A DNA stretch of 64,000 nt. It comes from Nissolia schottii. Lineage: Eukaryota; Streptophyta; Magnoliopsida; Fabales; Fabaceae. The stretch spans positions 702,313 to 766,312 of the forward strand of contig QANU01064559.1 of the NCBI GenBank assembly GCA_003254905.1, given 5' to 3'. A program made the position numbers and the translations under genes. Shown piece after piece: positions 25,907-38,002 of the stretch. Numbering within the stretch: position 1 is the first letter of the stretch; each line of letters starts with the position of its first letter. The notes under the pieces were generated by a model. The model searched no databases. It was not told the DNA's origin and was given only the letters and a program-made list of their open reading frames with translations.

Positions 25907-26031
25907 GTAACGAGATTTTGTGATTCCATCAATGACAAATCTATTTAAAGTGTTACAATTACTAATAGTAACAAGAGATTTTGTGATTCCATCAATGATA
26001 AATCTAGTTCAATTGTTATAATTCACTAATC
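25907..26031. repeat. Tandem duplication of about 62 bp
   Basis: Two adjacent copies share GAGATTTTGTGATTCCATCA and then ATGA(C/T)AAATCTA, with modest divergence. Intergenic. Confidence 0.75.
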
Positions 26032-28077
26032 ACTATTAGTGGACGTGAGAATAACAATCTCCTTTAAGATAACTATAATATTCACAGTATTAATGGCATG
26101 ATCTAATTTATTTAAATTATTAACAATTTATATTGACTTATTTATTTAGACATTAAAATAATTCATATTACTTTTAAAGTAACAATATACATGACTTGTA
26201 TAAAAGGTGTCTATCAAAATTACAAGTCACTTAATAATCTTTAATTTTTTCTTTTATAAAAAATGCTCCTTGCTACTATCACCCGCCACTATTACTATCA
26301 CCACCGCTACCTACTATCACTATTATCGTTGCCACCACTAACATCTCTCTGCCATCGCTATCACCACCACCCTCGTTGCCCCATGGCAACCACCGCCACC
26401 ATCACCATGTAAAAATAACTTCAAACTTAATTTGCATTCTCCAAATATAGTTCGAGCTTTCTCAACACCAAACCAAATATATACTTAATTAAAGGAATGA
26501 ACAGGGAGAAACCTTTACATATTAATAGTGTAATTATGCCAACATAGTTAAATTCGAATGTAAAAGAAAATAGATTTATGCATGTAGACAAATTAGATTT
26601 TAAACTGAAAATAAAACTGTAATGCGCAATATTTGAGTATGCAAAAAAGAATGTCACAAATGGGAGGCAGGGTTTCTCCCAAGATATCTAAACAATTATT
26701 GCTCATAATAGTAAAGTTATACAAAATGAGCCGTAAGAGCAGACAAAAGAAAAGAAGAGAAAATGTGATTTTTAGAACTCTCTACATAAATTTAACATCT
26801 TATATTTAAACACACTTACACTAAAAAAATATCCTTTTAATTTTATTCAAAACATACTTCTCACTTATGACTCTCACAAATTTTATCATAAATATATCTA
26901 AAAATAACATGTTAAACTTGTGTGTACATGAGATTTTTTTCGTGACCTCCTTGGCATAATTGAGGTGCGGTTGAAGAACCTTTTCTTTTGTTTGTGTTTG
27001 AGCAGCTGAAATCGAGGACCAATCCTTTGTGGCTTTGTGGAACTTTTTCAGATTCCCATCCATTAGCCTCCAACAAATGAACATAAAAAATATTAAAAAC
27101 CAAAATTTTATACACATGCTACTAGGCACTAGCCCATGACTAATGTTAATGATAACCCATCATAAATTTTGTATAAATTATGTTAACAAGAGAGGTCAAT
27201 AGCCCATTAATGTTTCTTTTACTAAAAAAAATTAGCTATTTGAGTTTTTAATTCTTAATTTAGACATTTTTGACAAAATTTAACAAGATGTTTGCAGAAA
27301 TTTATTAGACATAAATTATGTTATTGGATTTATGGGTTATGAGACACTGTTGACTCAAATCATCTACTACTAAATGAGATTTTAATAAAACACACATTAT
27401 AAAAATCTCATTTAACGAATGATAGTTAGTGAGTTGATACGATGTCCTATAATTAATGAGTAAAACTAATATATCCTTACTCAAAATTGTGTGGATAATA
27501 TAGTCTCACTCTATATATAGCAGGATATGGTGTACCTATGTAAAGCTCATACGAACTCAAAATTCACATTGAAATTGTAGTGTGAATTTCAACTAAGAAC
27601 TCGTGAATTAAGTTATTACAAAAATGTCTTGAACATAAAGATCAAGAAAACACATGAAATTAACTTGTGTGCGATATGTAGAAAGAACAAGAAATTCTTA
27701 TAGGGTATGAGAACAAGCCATTGCTCTTGCTCTGATTCTCGTTGACAGCATGTTACACGAAAATCCTCATTACATGGATGTGACAAGCAATTAGAACAAG
27801 AATAATGACGTACTTGTGAAGATAAAAGAATTTCTCCATCATCGATTAAATATCAACATACATGCACTTACCTTTCCCAAAGTAGATAACATAATTTGAA
27901 ACATTATGGAAAGATTGATTCCTGGATCTGGAAAGGAGTCATATTCTAGCCTAGAACATGTCTGATATTATTGGGAATGAAAACAATCCCTCTTCCATGA
28001 ATTTGGAACAAAACAAGAATATCCCTTGGTGTCCATTTCAAGATTGGAATTGAAAGAACAGTTTTCTTTTGAAGACC

Positions 28078-31000
28078 TCATTTTGTAGCAGGAGCCTTTT
28101 CTTGTTTATTTGGTAGGACATTGTCTGGAAGAATAAGCTCTGGAGGGATCTCACGGACGACGCCGAGCATCGAGTCATATTCCTCGTCGCTATGCGCAAA
28201 CTTCTTTCGGAGCACCTTCTCAAACTCGATTTCATCAAATGACTTCGAGTTTTCAGCTGCATGCACTGCAGCGAGGTTAGTGTAGTTGGAGGCAGACTCA
28301 GAGATAAAGGCTATCTCTTCGTCAGTGAGCTTCCTCAGGAACTTTGCCGGATTGCCTGCCCATATCTGCAAACATATGCAAGTTTGTCATTACATATCAT
28401 GGACGATGCATTTCTTTTTAACAGAAACAGAAATGTTATTAGGTAAGAAGGGGAATTATAAGAGAGGAAAAAGTATCCACCAAAACAAACCACAAATCTA
28501 AGAAAACAAAACAAAACATAAAAAAGAAAACCCTCATAGGAAGATCATAGATGGATGCATATGATAACTTGCATTCAAGAAGAGCAGCCTTCTTATAAAC
28601 TACAAGTTAAATGTCCAGTCCATGCAAAACATTTGAAGCAGAATAATAAAGCGTTTTTGCCTCCTGATATATACACACACACTTTTATTAAAGAAGAATT
28701 TTACTAAGAGGACAGGAAGAATAATACAAAGGGAATAGAGGACAAGGAATTGCAAAAACAAAAGCTAGCAGAAGAAGCTATTAAAGCAGCAAAGTCTTCC
28801 AAAAGCATATTTGATAGGGAACCCGCACTAAAAAGATCACGAGCTTTGCACCAAGTAGAAGCAGTGTTGTCAAATAGTGATTATAGCGCTGCTATAGCAG
28901 AATAGTATAGCGGGTTTGGAGCTAGCCGCTAGGCTATTTTACAGTGTTAATTTGGCGCTATAACGGAAATAGCGGTGTTATGACAGAAAAAAATAGCTGG
29001 TTTTTGCTAAAACGCTATTTCTACTATTGATAACACTGAGCAGAAGCTAATTGCCTAAATCTATCCCACAGCTTCAAGACAAATATTGACAAACAAGGAC
29101 TACCATATTTGAAACAAAATCACTAACACATATTAAGGATAACATCTTCAAATGCTAAAATAGCCTCTGTCATGAAATCTGTCCAACCATGTCTTAAATT
29201 CCACATCTGTGGTCATTCAAAGGCGTTCTATGCAATTAACCATAATATAGTAATTTTGAGATGCATCTTAGGGATTAGAAGGCAGCAGATAGACTTAGGC
29301 AGTTCAAGGGGCACAGCTCTACTGAGTTATCAGGAAATATGTTTATTCATCAAAGGAAGTAACAATCATGACATTAGTTGTAAGTAACAGTTAAGGAAAG
29401 TGGTCTATGATGCAGGATTAGGGTCTAGTCCAGAAGGGCGAGGTTTTAGAACCATTAGCAGAAATAAGGTTTCTAGATTTTTGGTGATGATGTGGAGAGA
29501 GATAGAAAGACAGCAGTTTTGAAATATAATAGGTGAGATACTACGATGGAAGCTGGAAAACAAGAATAAGAGCTTTAGGTTTCAAAACTAACAAGAAAGT
29601 ACTCTTAAGAGAATATTCCTAACTCGTGTTATATTGTACATGACGATAGTTCAACAATAATTATCCTTAACCTATCATAATAACTATGTAAAATCCATAA
29701 AACACACAATTATAAATAATTCACCCCCTTGACCTAGATCAGCGGTATTGTATGTTAACTCAATAATGGTAATTACCCCGAATCCCAACCATAGACATGC
29801 TTAACTTGAACATGATAATTTGATGAATAGCCAAACAATACACACACCTCTCCACGTGGAATCCTTGAATTTTGTCTCACAAGGGCTCCAGCAGCAACCA
29901 TGGCATTTTTCTCAACAACGACACCATCAAGTAGTGTTGCACCCATACCAACAAAAGCATCGTCCTCAACAGTGCAACCGTGTAAAACGGCACTATGACC
30001 TGCCCAGCACAAAGTTTTTAACACCCATGGAAGCATAGAATGCAGTATAGCGTTCATGATCATGTCAAAAATATTACTCACCTACAGTAACGTTATCCCC
30101 AATAATAGTAGGCAACACCTTCCCACTCAAATTCGACTTCGCAACATGTACTAGGGAGTTATCCTGTATATTAGTTCCACTTCCAACACTTATGCTGTTG
30201 ACATCACCTAGCATAAAGAGAAGTTCAAACATTAGTGCCATGTAGATATCTACAACACACAGACTCAATGAAAATTTCACTATCAATTTACATCAAATGA
30301 TCAGAGTATTGAAACTTTGTTGGATCAAAAATAGAAGAAAGCCAGTGTATTGGACAGCGTTGTTGTCTCAACTTTTATGATAAGGGTAACCACTATAACC
30401 CCAATAGCAAAGCATCATTACAAGGAATTCCAAAGATTGATCTCATTAGATACTGAAACATTAGAGCTTTAGGTTTGAAATATAATAGGTGAGATATTAA
30501 GATGGAAGCTTGAAAAACAGAACCAGAGCTTTAGGTTTGAAAACTAACGAGAAAGCACTCGTTAGAGAATATTCCTAACATGTTTTTTTTTATAAATAAA
30601 TAATTCACAGTTGTAAATAATTCACCTATTGTAAATAAAAATAAATAATTCACCTAAAAATAAATAAAAACCAAACACAGTTGTAAATAGTCGAATTGAT
30701 TAAGTGAAAGACCTTACCTCTCAAAACACATCCATACCAAATTGATGATCCTCTTCCAACTTGAACATCACCAATGATGGAAGCACTTGGGGCAACAAAG
30801 GCATTCTTATCAACAACAGGAGCCTTATCAAATATGTTCATCAGAGTTCGATGCCTAGACACTAAACAGAAGAAGGAAGAAGATTACTTGATATATTTCA
30901 TAGCATAACGACAAGCCAGCACAGACAGGGCAAATTAATCCATTTTTACTATGCTTTAAATGAAGAAGTATCCATAAAGTTAAAAAATGGGAGCTGAGAA

Positions 31001-32733
31001 ATGAGTAAATACTAAGCAGTGCTAACAAGATAATACACCTACAAATTCGTGCATACTATAGACATACCATTTTAGATTCAAAATGCTTCAGCAAAGACAA
31101 TTTCAAAGTAAAAACCAGAACAGTCTCCGTGAAGGAGTTATTTACCTACTGCATGAATCTAAGCAATGTGAGTCTATGACAACACAATTTAGCATGGAAA
31201 AGAAAAAAAAAAGAAAGAAATTTATGATAACAAATATTCATTATGTATGCTTCATCATGGATCATGATGTGAAAAAATCCGTTCAATGTATGTATTGTAC
31301 AAAGCATATCATCACAGTAGTTTCCCCTAGGAATTCTTAGTATAGTACAGCACTATAATCTTCTCTAGAATCTCAAGCTATGTTTGAATGGATGACAATG
31401 AAGAGAATGACAAGGAAGGAAATGACTTATTTTGTTAAAGGTGTGATTGGGAATAATATAAAAGGAGAAAGTGGAATGGAAAGGGAGGAACATCTCTCTT
31501 GCCACCTAGAGTCCCCATTTTATATCCCTCCATGTTGGGGGTCAAGGAGGGATTGGGATACACTTTCCTTTCCTTCTCTCATTAAACTTGTTGAACATCC
31601 AAACAGAAGATGAAATGATCTATTCCACTCCACCACATAGCCTCAATATGTACGGCTACTTGTCCACTAAATGACACAAGTTATCAACAAATATACAACA
31701 ACAACTAAGACTTGTCCTACTATATGGGGTTGACTACATGGGTCAGACGACGTCGTAGTGTTTTGTCTTGGACCATGTTTGCATTCAAACCATTATTAAC
31801 CTCTAAATCTTTTCTAATAGTTTTCTCTATAGTTTTTCTAGTTTTCCCTCTACCTCTAACTAATAAGCTACCCGTCATCTAATCTATTTTTTTGACTTGG
31901 GCTTCTTCAAATCTTCTCCTCACATGTTCAAACCACCTAAGACGAAATCTACAAATTATTAAAAAAATATCACAAAAGAAATTACTAACTCATATTTCTT
32001 GTCCAACTCATTATTATTATGTACATGGCAGGTGTCAATGTACAATTCATCATATTTTGTGATTATATTACAAATACTTCTTTAGGGAGAGTACAGTTTG
32101 CAATAAATGGGACGGCAAATCAGTATCGCCAGCAACCTCCAACCTCAGCAAAGCCACTAACAATTTCACTACAGACAATGTGAAACAAAAAGGGGGCAAA
32201 CTGAAATGCTTAGTTGTTCATCAGGATTACAACTGACAAATTATAAATTATAAATTAATAACTCAATAATCAAGCCAAGTGTTCTTCATTTTTAATCAAT
32301 TTCTCACAATTAAATGTAACTATTATAATTTACAACACAAAGGCACCAGAGCTAAGTTACAACATTAGCAATCCAAGACAACCAACCACATTCTAACACA
32401 TGGTATTCATTTCCTCATCTATAACCTAACAAAACTAGCAAGACACACACACAAAAAAAAATTAAACAAAATCAAACTCTATAGCGTTACACCCATTGAT
32501 CCACTATAACAGGAACGATAATTTTCAGATATAAAGTAAAATGTCCCCAGAAAAGTGACAGAGTTGAAGATTAAAAATAGGATCTAAGAAGCTGAAAAAA
32601 TTGAAGGAAAAGACTAACGCTGCTCCTGAAAATAGTATCCACCCTGGAGCCGCGAACCGAGGCGATCAATGGCTTGCCCAGTTTCTCGAATCCAGAATCC
32701 AACGGTGTATATTGCTCTCCCAAGGGTTCCCAT
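28078..32733 (-). CDS. GAMMACA1: Mitochondrial gamma carbonic anhydrase (complex I subunit)
   Basis: Five exons join in frame to 274 aa: 32733-32619, 30861-30718, 30207-30082, 29999-29848 and 28365-28078. The centre is a left-handed beta-helix of hexapeptide repeats (IIGDVQVG, IIGDNVTVG, VEDDAFVGMG, VEKNAMVAAG). The three zinc-binding histidines of catalytically competent gamma-CAs are present: H107 in LVHVAK, and H130 and H135 in GHSAVLHGC. This separates it from the gamma-CA-like proteins that lack them. The N-terminus MGTLGRAIYTVGFWIRETGQ is that of plant gamma-CA1/2, which form the matrix-facing CA domain of respiratory complex I. Length matches the family. The introns are swollen with repeats. 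CA1 against CA2 is not resolved. The start is the only in-frame ATG, 6 bases from a short AG-rich leader. Confidence 0.93.
28862..29038. mobile_element. hAT-type MITE in gamma-CA intron 4
   Basis: The 177-bp element begins CAGTGTTGTCAAATAGT, and its end inverts to CAGTGTTATCAATAGT. It is flanked by AGTAGAAG (28854-28861) and AGCAGAAG (29039-29046), an 8-bp target duplication with one mismatch, as expected for hAT elements. The interior holds further GCTATA/TATAGC palindromes. Confidence 0.85.
29518..29626. repeat. Dispersed repeat, copy 1 (gamma-CA intron 4)
   Basis: About 109 bp that starts TTTTGAAATATAATAGGTGA and ends GAATATTCCTAAC. It is closely matched in the same orientation at 30475-30580 in intron 2 of the same gene, 0.95 kb away. 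Confidence 0.8.
30475..30580. repeat. Dispersed repeat, copy 2 (gamma-CA intron 2)
   Basis: Direct copy of 29518-29626 with scattered differences. AGAGCTTTAGGTTTGAAA occurs both just before it (about 30463) and inside it (about 30527), so the unit also has an internal period of about 64 bp. Probably retroelement-derived; the family is unknown. Confidence 0.8.
31378..31609. mobile_element. Possible MITE in gamma-CA intron 1
   Basis: The left edge TATGTTTGAATG and the right edge CATCCAAACA are roughly inverted, in the style of TGTTTGGATG-type plant MITEs. The purine-rich interior on the left faces a pyrimidine-rich right half. The arms are degenerate and no duplication is seen, so this is weak. 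Confidence 0.35.
31697..31955 (-). mobile_element. LINE reverse-transcriptase tail (3' truncated copy)
   Basis: On the minus strand one frame reads RFRLRWFEHVRRR, then after one stop VRGRGKTRKTIEKT, then IRKDLEVNN and RRRLTHVVNPI before the end. This is the familiar C-terminal tail of plant LINE reverse transcriptases (RWFGHVRRR...RGRGRPKKTW...KDL...DP). It is followed by a 3' region ending TTAGTTGTTGTTG. A 5'-truncated copy is the normal outcome of LINE insertion. Only one internal stop interrupts the frame. It lies in gamma-CA intron 1, in the same orientation as the gene. Confidence 0.78.
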
Positions 32734-35570
32734 TTTCTCTCTCGGTTCAATGAAAATTAGGGTTTTGTTTTTCTGAATTAGGGTTTCTGCAAGCTCACAA
32801 AGTAGTTATTGTCGGTTTTTTTTTTGTGTGTGTGTTTTTTGATTGGGAAATGAAAAGAGGGAAGAAGTAGAAAGAAGCACTGAATTAGAGAGACAGCCTA
32901 TAAAAAATTGGAGATTCAACAGTGCTGTAATGGCATGGGCAAAATGGAGTTTGCACAGATTTTTAGGGCTGTCAAATTACTGATTCGAAACACGATTGTA
33001 GTGTGTTGCGTGCTTTGTATGAAGTTTTTTTTACTAGAAAATACTTTTATGGTTTTAAGTATTTAAAAATACCTCATGGTTCAAAACTTACATTTGTGAT
33101 TGATTAGATAGATGAAAAAGTATTTTGTATTTTAATGTTTTGTGCTGATTTATTTTTTTTTACCGTTGTCAAATTTTCTCTCTTCCCATTACATCTTAAC
33201 CCCATCATTAATGGGTTATAACGCTATTAAATCTTTTGCTTTTGTTTATCCAAAATCTTTTACCCTTATTTACATGTATTTCTTGTATTTTCTCAAAGTA
33301 TAGTTTTAGAATTAAATATGTTTTTCATTTTCACTTATAGTAATCCATCATATACAAAACAGATATTATGAAATATTTGGGGTTAGTACGAACATGAAAT
33401 TGAAATATCCCCTCATTTCCATGAGAAAACGTTTCCTCTTCTCCGTATGGTTCTCATCTCCCTTTCCTTTGTCTTCCCCTTCCAATTTGTTGCCATTGTT
33501 TCAAACTTTTAATGCTTGAAATAGCCTATTTTTGTTATTTCAATTCATCTTCATTTTCACGGTTGATTCATCTGATTCTGATTCCAACTCTCATTTTACT
33601 TTTAGCATCTGGCCCAATGTCTGCGCCAATTCTGCTTCTCGCCTTTTAGCAGTGGTACACTAGGAAGTAGTCTGTTCCCATTTCGTTCAATTTATCTTTG
33701 CATTTTCTTGTGCATTCTAACACCAATTCTGCTTTCGATATCCGTGCATTCTAACACTAGCAATTGGTGAGAGATTTCTTCTATTCATAAAACCATAAAA
33801 CAAAATTATTTCATTGATGGTGTGAGCAATGAAAGGTTTTGAGTCTTTTGACAAACAAAAAACTGTGTTTCCATAACCATATGATTATTGAAAGTTTGAA
33901 ACTGAATTGGGAAGCAGAAAACTCAAAATGTGGTTTCGGATAATGTGTTGGTGTGCTGAATCAACTTTTGATCGACAGAAGGCTCAATTTCTCCGTGTTC
34001 AAATCAATTCAGAAAGTGGAGGCCGAAGGGATAAGTCGTGTTTCTATGCTCTCATGCCTAATGGCCTTAACTTTATAGCAATTATGGTGGAGTATCTTCT
34101 CTTTTGTGTGACACTGTTGTGGTTGGCCAATATCAATTTTATGCTTGGATCGCCGATTTCATGCATCTTCTCACTTGCTCTGGTCATCATGTGCAATATC
34201 TCAAAAATACTTACATGCTCATGAAATATGTTTAATATGCATTCCATGAGAATTATCAATCATTAATTATTAATTTCTAATTTTTTATATATTTTTGAAC
34301 ATTTTCGCTATGTTTAGTATCAAAGTTAGGACAATGAGTTAGAGACATAGAACAAAGACAGACAAAAAAAATCTTGTCCCTTTAATCCCCAATTCTGTGT
34401 CAAAAATTTTCTATATCCTTTGTTCTAACTACATTAAGGTACAAAAATTACACAAATTTTTTTCCCATGTGTTTCTATCCCTCTATCCTCTCTTTACTAT
34501 CAAACATAGCCTTTAAGAACATACAAATGTTTCTCCAATTGGTATTATGCCGTCTCCAATTCTTTTGTGTGACTATTCTTCTCCTTCCTATTTGGTCTTT
34601 TTGTTGTTCAGGGGATTAGTGTAGTTCTCTTTGACAAGAATGTAAGCTACTTAGTTTCTCGCTATCTTCTTGAATGGTTTGAGTCCTTAACTATCAAACA
34701 AAGTTGTTGTTTAACTCCCTACATAGATTGAACATTTTTTGGACTTTTTTTTACACTAATATAGTGTATAGTGTGCTAATTGTTGTATATGGATAAAGTC
34801 TGAATTGGACATTTCTTGGGTGCATAGATTGAACATTTTTACATCATCCACTCTGCAAGCATCATAAATTTATTTTATTTGCCTTAAGTTCTAAACTCTT
34901 TTTTTGGGTTATAGCTAATTCTTTTTATTGTCACAAATCGGCAAAGCAAATGAATATATTAAATATCAGAAAATATTTGTTTAAAAAACGTAAATACTAA
35001 ATAAGACATACAAAGAAAATTAAAACTATTTGTGTATTTAGACTTATGTTACTGATTCTCACACTATTTTTTAAAGTGTGATGTTCTTTTCATGTCCCAA
35101 AACATAAGTTCAAATAACATATTCTGTGTATTTCCCTCTTGCGCATTCCCACTAGCTAATCCATTGCCTTAGGCAGTGGCATGGAGAAGTAGAAATTTGT
35201 AACCTTTAATTGATAAGAGCCCTTCTTGCATAAAATGTCCACAACCCAAACAACACAAATAACAAGTTGGGAAGTAAACAACATAAAGACAAAGATGGCT
35301 AATTACTATTCCTCATAGAGAGGGATTAATTAGTAGTAGAATTATTGCCATTGTTAAACAAAACCACTAAGTGCTGATGATTTGGAAGGAATAAGCAGCC
35401 AGCTATATTAGTGTCTTATTTAGAACAACGATGGCTAGTTGGCTACCTAATAAATACCAAATCATAGGTCTAGTTGTCAAAAATGACTATCACTTATATG
35501 AAAACAAAACCAACAAATTGAGTATAGGTTTCAAATTTTCTATAGGAATGATATTAATTAAACATGGCCA

Positions 35571-35774
35571 GCTAATAATCTCTTGAAGTAGCCAAGAACG
35601 TCTTCCACACGAAAATCTTTGCATTATAAACCTTATTTGGAGAGGTCCATGAAGTTGCTCTAAGTTCTCAATAGAAATGAGTGGAAGAACTTTAGTTCCA
35701 ATATTCATCTTCTGGTGTTTCCTCACAATCATCACACCAACACTGATCCTCTTGTCAGAGAATTCAAAGACCAA
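35571..35774 (-). other. Coding-like orphan fragment
   Basis: An open minus-strand frame here reads, in part, FEFSDKRISVGVMIVRK and then KVLPLISIENLEQLHG. Codon use looks more like coding DNA than the flanks do, but I do not recognise the protein and find no flanking exons. It may be a relic exon, or chance. Confidence 0.2.
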
Positions 35775-36205
35775 CTTCCAGTTAAATGGTAAAGTTCTTT
35801 CAATATTTTGTTTGAAATATATTATTTAAAAGAGTAATGCTTTATGGCCCAATTTTTTTTCGTGCATTTAATCCGAAAAGGTGTGTCAATACAATATAGT
35901 AGGCAGTGGTACAAAATTGTCCATATCATCAGCGAAGAACTCGTTTCGTTCCATCCATCAATTTTATTTATTTATTTGGAATGATTAAAAACTAAAATTG
36001 ATTAAATTTTTTTTAAATTTAAACATAAAATTAAACCAATTCCTGTCAAATTCTATTACATCTGGTAGAATTTCAAAACTAAAGCAATCAAATCCCACGA
36101 GTTTTGACAAAATGAAATGCATATAGTTGCTTTGTTGGCTAAAAAGTTCAAACTTATAATTCTCTTCTTTCTTGATTATCTTCATATCCAACTTTGTAGG
36201 AAATT

Positions 36206-36473
36206 CAACTATGGTAATGAATGGAAGAAGATTAGGGGATTACACACCACCACCTCAAGCCATTGAGGTGGTAGATGCAGAGGAACTTGATGATTCTCTA
36301 TCACCAATCCCAACACAAGGAACTAGTGGAATAGATACTCCAAGAGGATCATGTCATAATCATAGTCATACTCTTGGAAACAATAGTACGTATGATGGAA
36401 ACAATAGTACCTATGATGGGGTCGTGCTATTGTCTCCCATCATACACATCAGAGTCAAACAAACATCACATTG
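36206..36473 (+). other. Coding-like orphan exon fragment
   Basis: A plausible acceptor (TTTGTAG, ending about 36199) precedes a frame that reads MVMNGRRLGDYTPPPQAIEV, then DAEELDDSLSP and an Asn/Ser/Thr-rich end with a short direct repeat (NNSTYDG twice). The composition is unlike the AT-rich flanks. I do not recognise it, and no partner exons were found; it may be a gene fragment captured or left behind. Confidence 0.25.
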
Positions 36474-38002
36474 ACACGTACATGATGAGAATGTTTCTTT
36501 GGATTTCAGACTACTACATACAATAACCATGTAAATTGGTGAGAACATAACTATTTTTGTTAAAATTATTTTATTTTTGGTGTCAACAATAATCAACTCA
36601 TTGATAGTAAATATGTTGTATGGGTTAACACCTTGAGTTTGAATTTATACCTTTGGTGGTTGTGATCAGCAAATATATATTTATCTTTTTGTTGGAGGTA
36701 ATAGTAATATGACATAACAATGTAATTTCACGTTAGTACTCTCTTGTAAATATTAAACAAGAAGAACTTTATAGACACTCAAATTGAGGTGTGGGGATCA
36801 ACACATAAACTGTGATTATTTACGTTTATTTAACTTCGATTATTATGGGAAGATTTAGGCGTCTAAATCTCACAGATAATACAACTGATCAAACAAAGTT
36901 GCCACTTAAATTGGGCCTTTATTTTTCCTGGTCAGTTTTTAGGCCTGTTGTTGAATGTAAGTCTATAATGTATAAACCAAATTGGAGTGGGCTTTTAGAT
37001 GGGCTTCTGAAAGGCTTTGCATTATATAAAAGTAGGGCAAGATTCACTGGATCCATTACTTAAGGTTTAGATTTGCTAGATCTTTCGGCCAAAAAAAAAA
37101 GGTTTTAGATTTGCTTCACTTTAAAAATTTATAAATATTAAATTTCTTTTTCACTTAAACATTTTTTATTTTAGATTCCTTAGCAAACAATCCCAAAAAC
37201 AATAACATGATTATTTTTCCCTGTTACCATGAAAGAAAAAAAAGGGGAATAATATCTCCTCCTAGCAACAATGTGGCAGACAAGCAATAAAACACTTAAA
37301 ACTTTTTATTGTCTACCAAAGAGATAGACAGAAATAATGTTCATTAATGAAATGAGTATCACATCAAAACCACATTCCAATACCCTCCATCATGGCTTGA
37401 AAGCCAATCTCTCTGTTTACTTATAAGTCATAAGTTCTTTTTAGTTTTTTTTTTTCAAATAACCTGTTGAAAAAAAAGGGGCAAAATCTGAAAAATTAAT
37501 ATTTCATTAATATCCTAGATGCAACATTAGAATACAAATATCTTCTTCATCAATTAAATTTACGATATACATTAATTTAAAAATATATTAAATTTAAATA
37601 TGCACGAATATTATGAAATAGAAAGAATAAGTTGCAGACACATTTTAAAGAAAAAGGATAACATAGCACTTGGCAAATTAACGAGTACATAAGCAACTCA
37701 GTTAAACTAGTACATCAAATTCCTTCACTCATACATAGGATATCTTTCTTTTGTGAAGCTTAGTTCTAATTTTTTGCATTACCCTCATAAACCAAACAAG
37801 AAAAAAAGGAGTTTGATTTTGCATAACTACCAAAACAGAACAAGCCACGCACCATAACTTGGTTCAAACACAAAGCCCACACCACCCTAGTATATATATT
37901 TACATCCCCCTTCAATTCTATAATAACAGTCTTTTTCACTTTTTTTTTTTAAGTTAATTTATAACTACTGTGGAATGAAGGGAATATTTTATTTTCATGT
38001 GA

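Larger units (their letters stand above)
24542..28077. other. Repeat-rich intergenic region, PfkB to gamma-CA
   Basis: No gene is supported. From left to right it holds the PfkB promoter and a compound GT/TA/GA/GTGA microsatellite (about 24615-24672), a fold-back (24788-25094), a tandem duplication of about 62 bp (25907-26031), and a CAC/CAT-rich stretch of cryptic trinucleotide repeats (about 26275-26410). From about 26420 to 28077 I see only AT-rich DNA and the 3' flank of the carbonic anhydrase gene. Confidence 0.55.
32734..38002. other. Intergenic region with orphan exon-like fragments
   Basis: Bases 32734-33000 hold the gamma-CA leader and promoter (CT- and GT-rich). The rest is AT-rich. 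Two short stretches look more coding than their surroundings: 35571-35774 (minus) and 36206-36473 (plus), described separately. No complete gene can be built, and no bounded mobile element was recognised. Confidence 0.5.

Noticed and set aside
26275..26410. CAC/CAT-rich stretch as a coding repeat
   Set aside because: It has no sustained frame with a start or splice sites and looks like a cryptic trinucleotide repeat.
33907..34224. 105-aa plus-strand frame
   Set aside because: No recognisable domain; hydrophobic end from T-rich codons, and an overlapping minus frame is also open.
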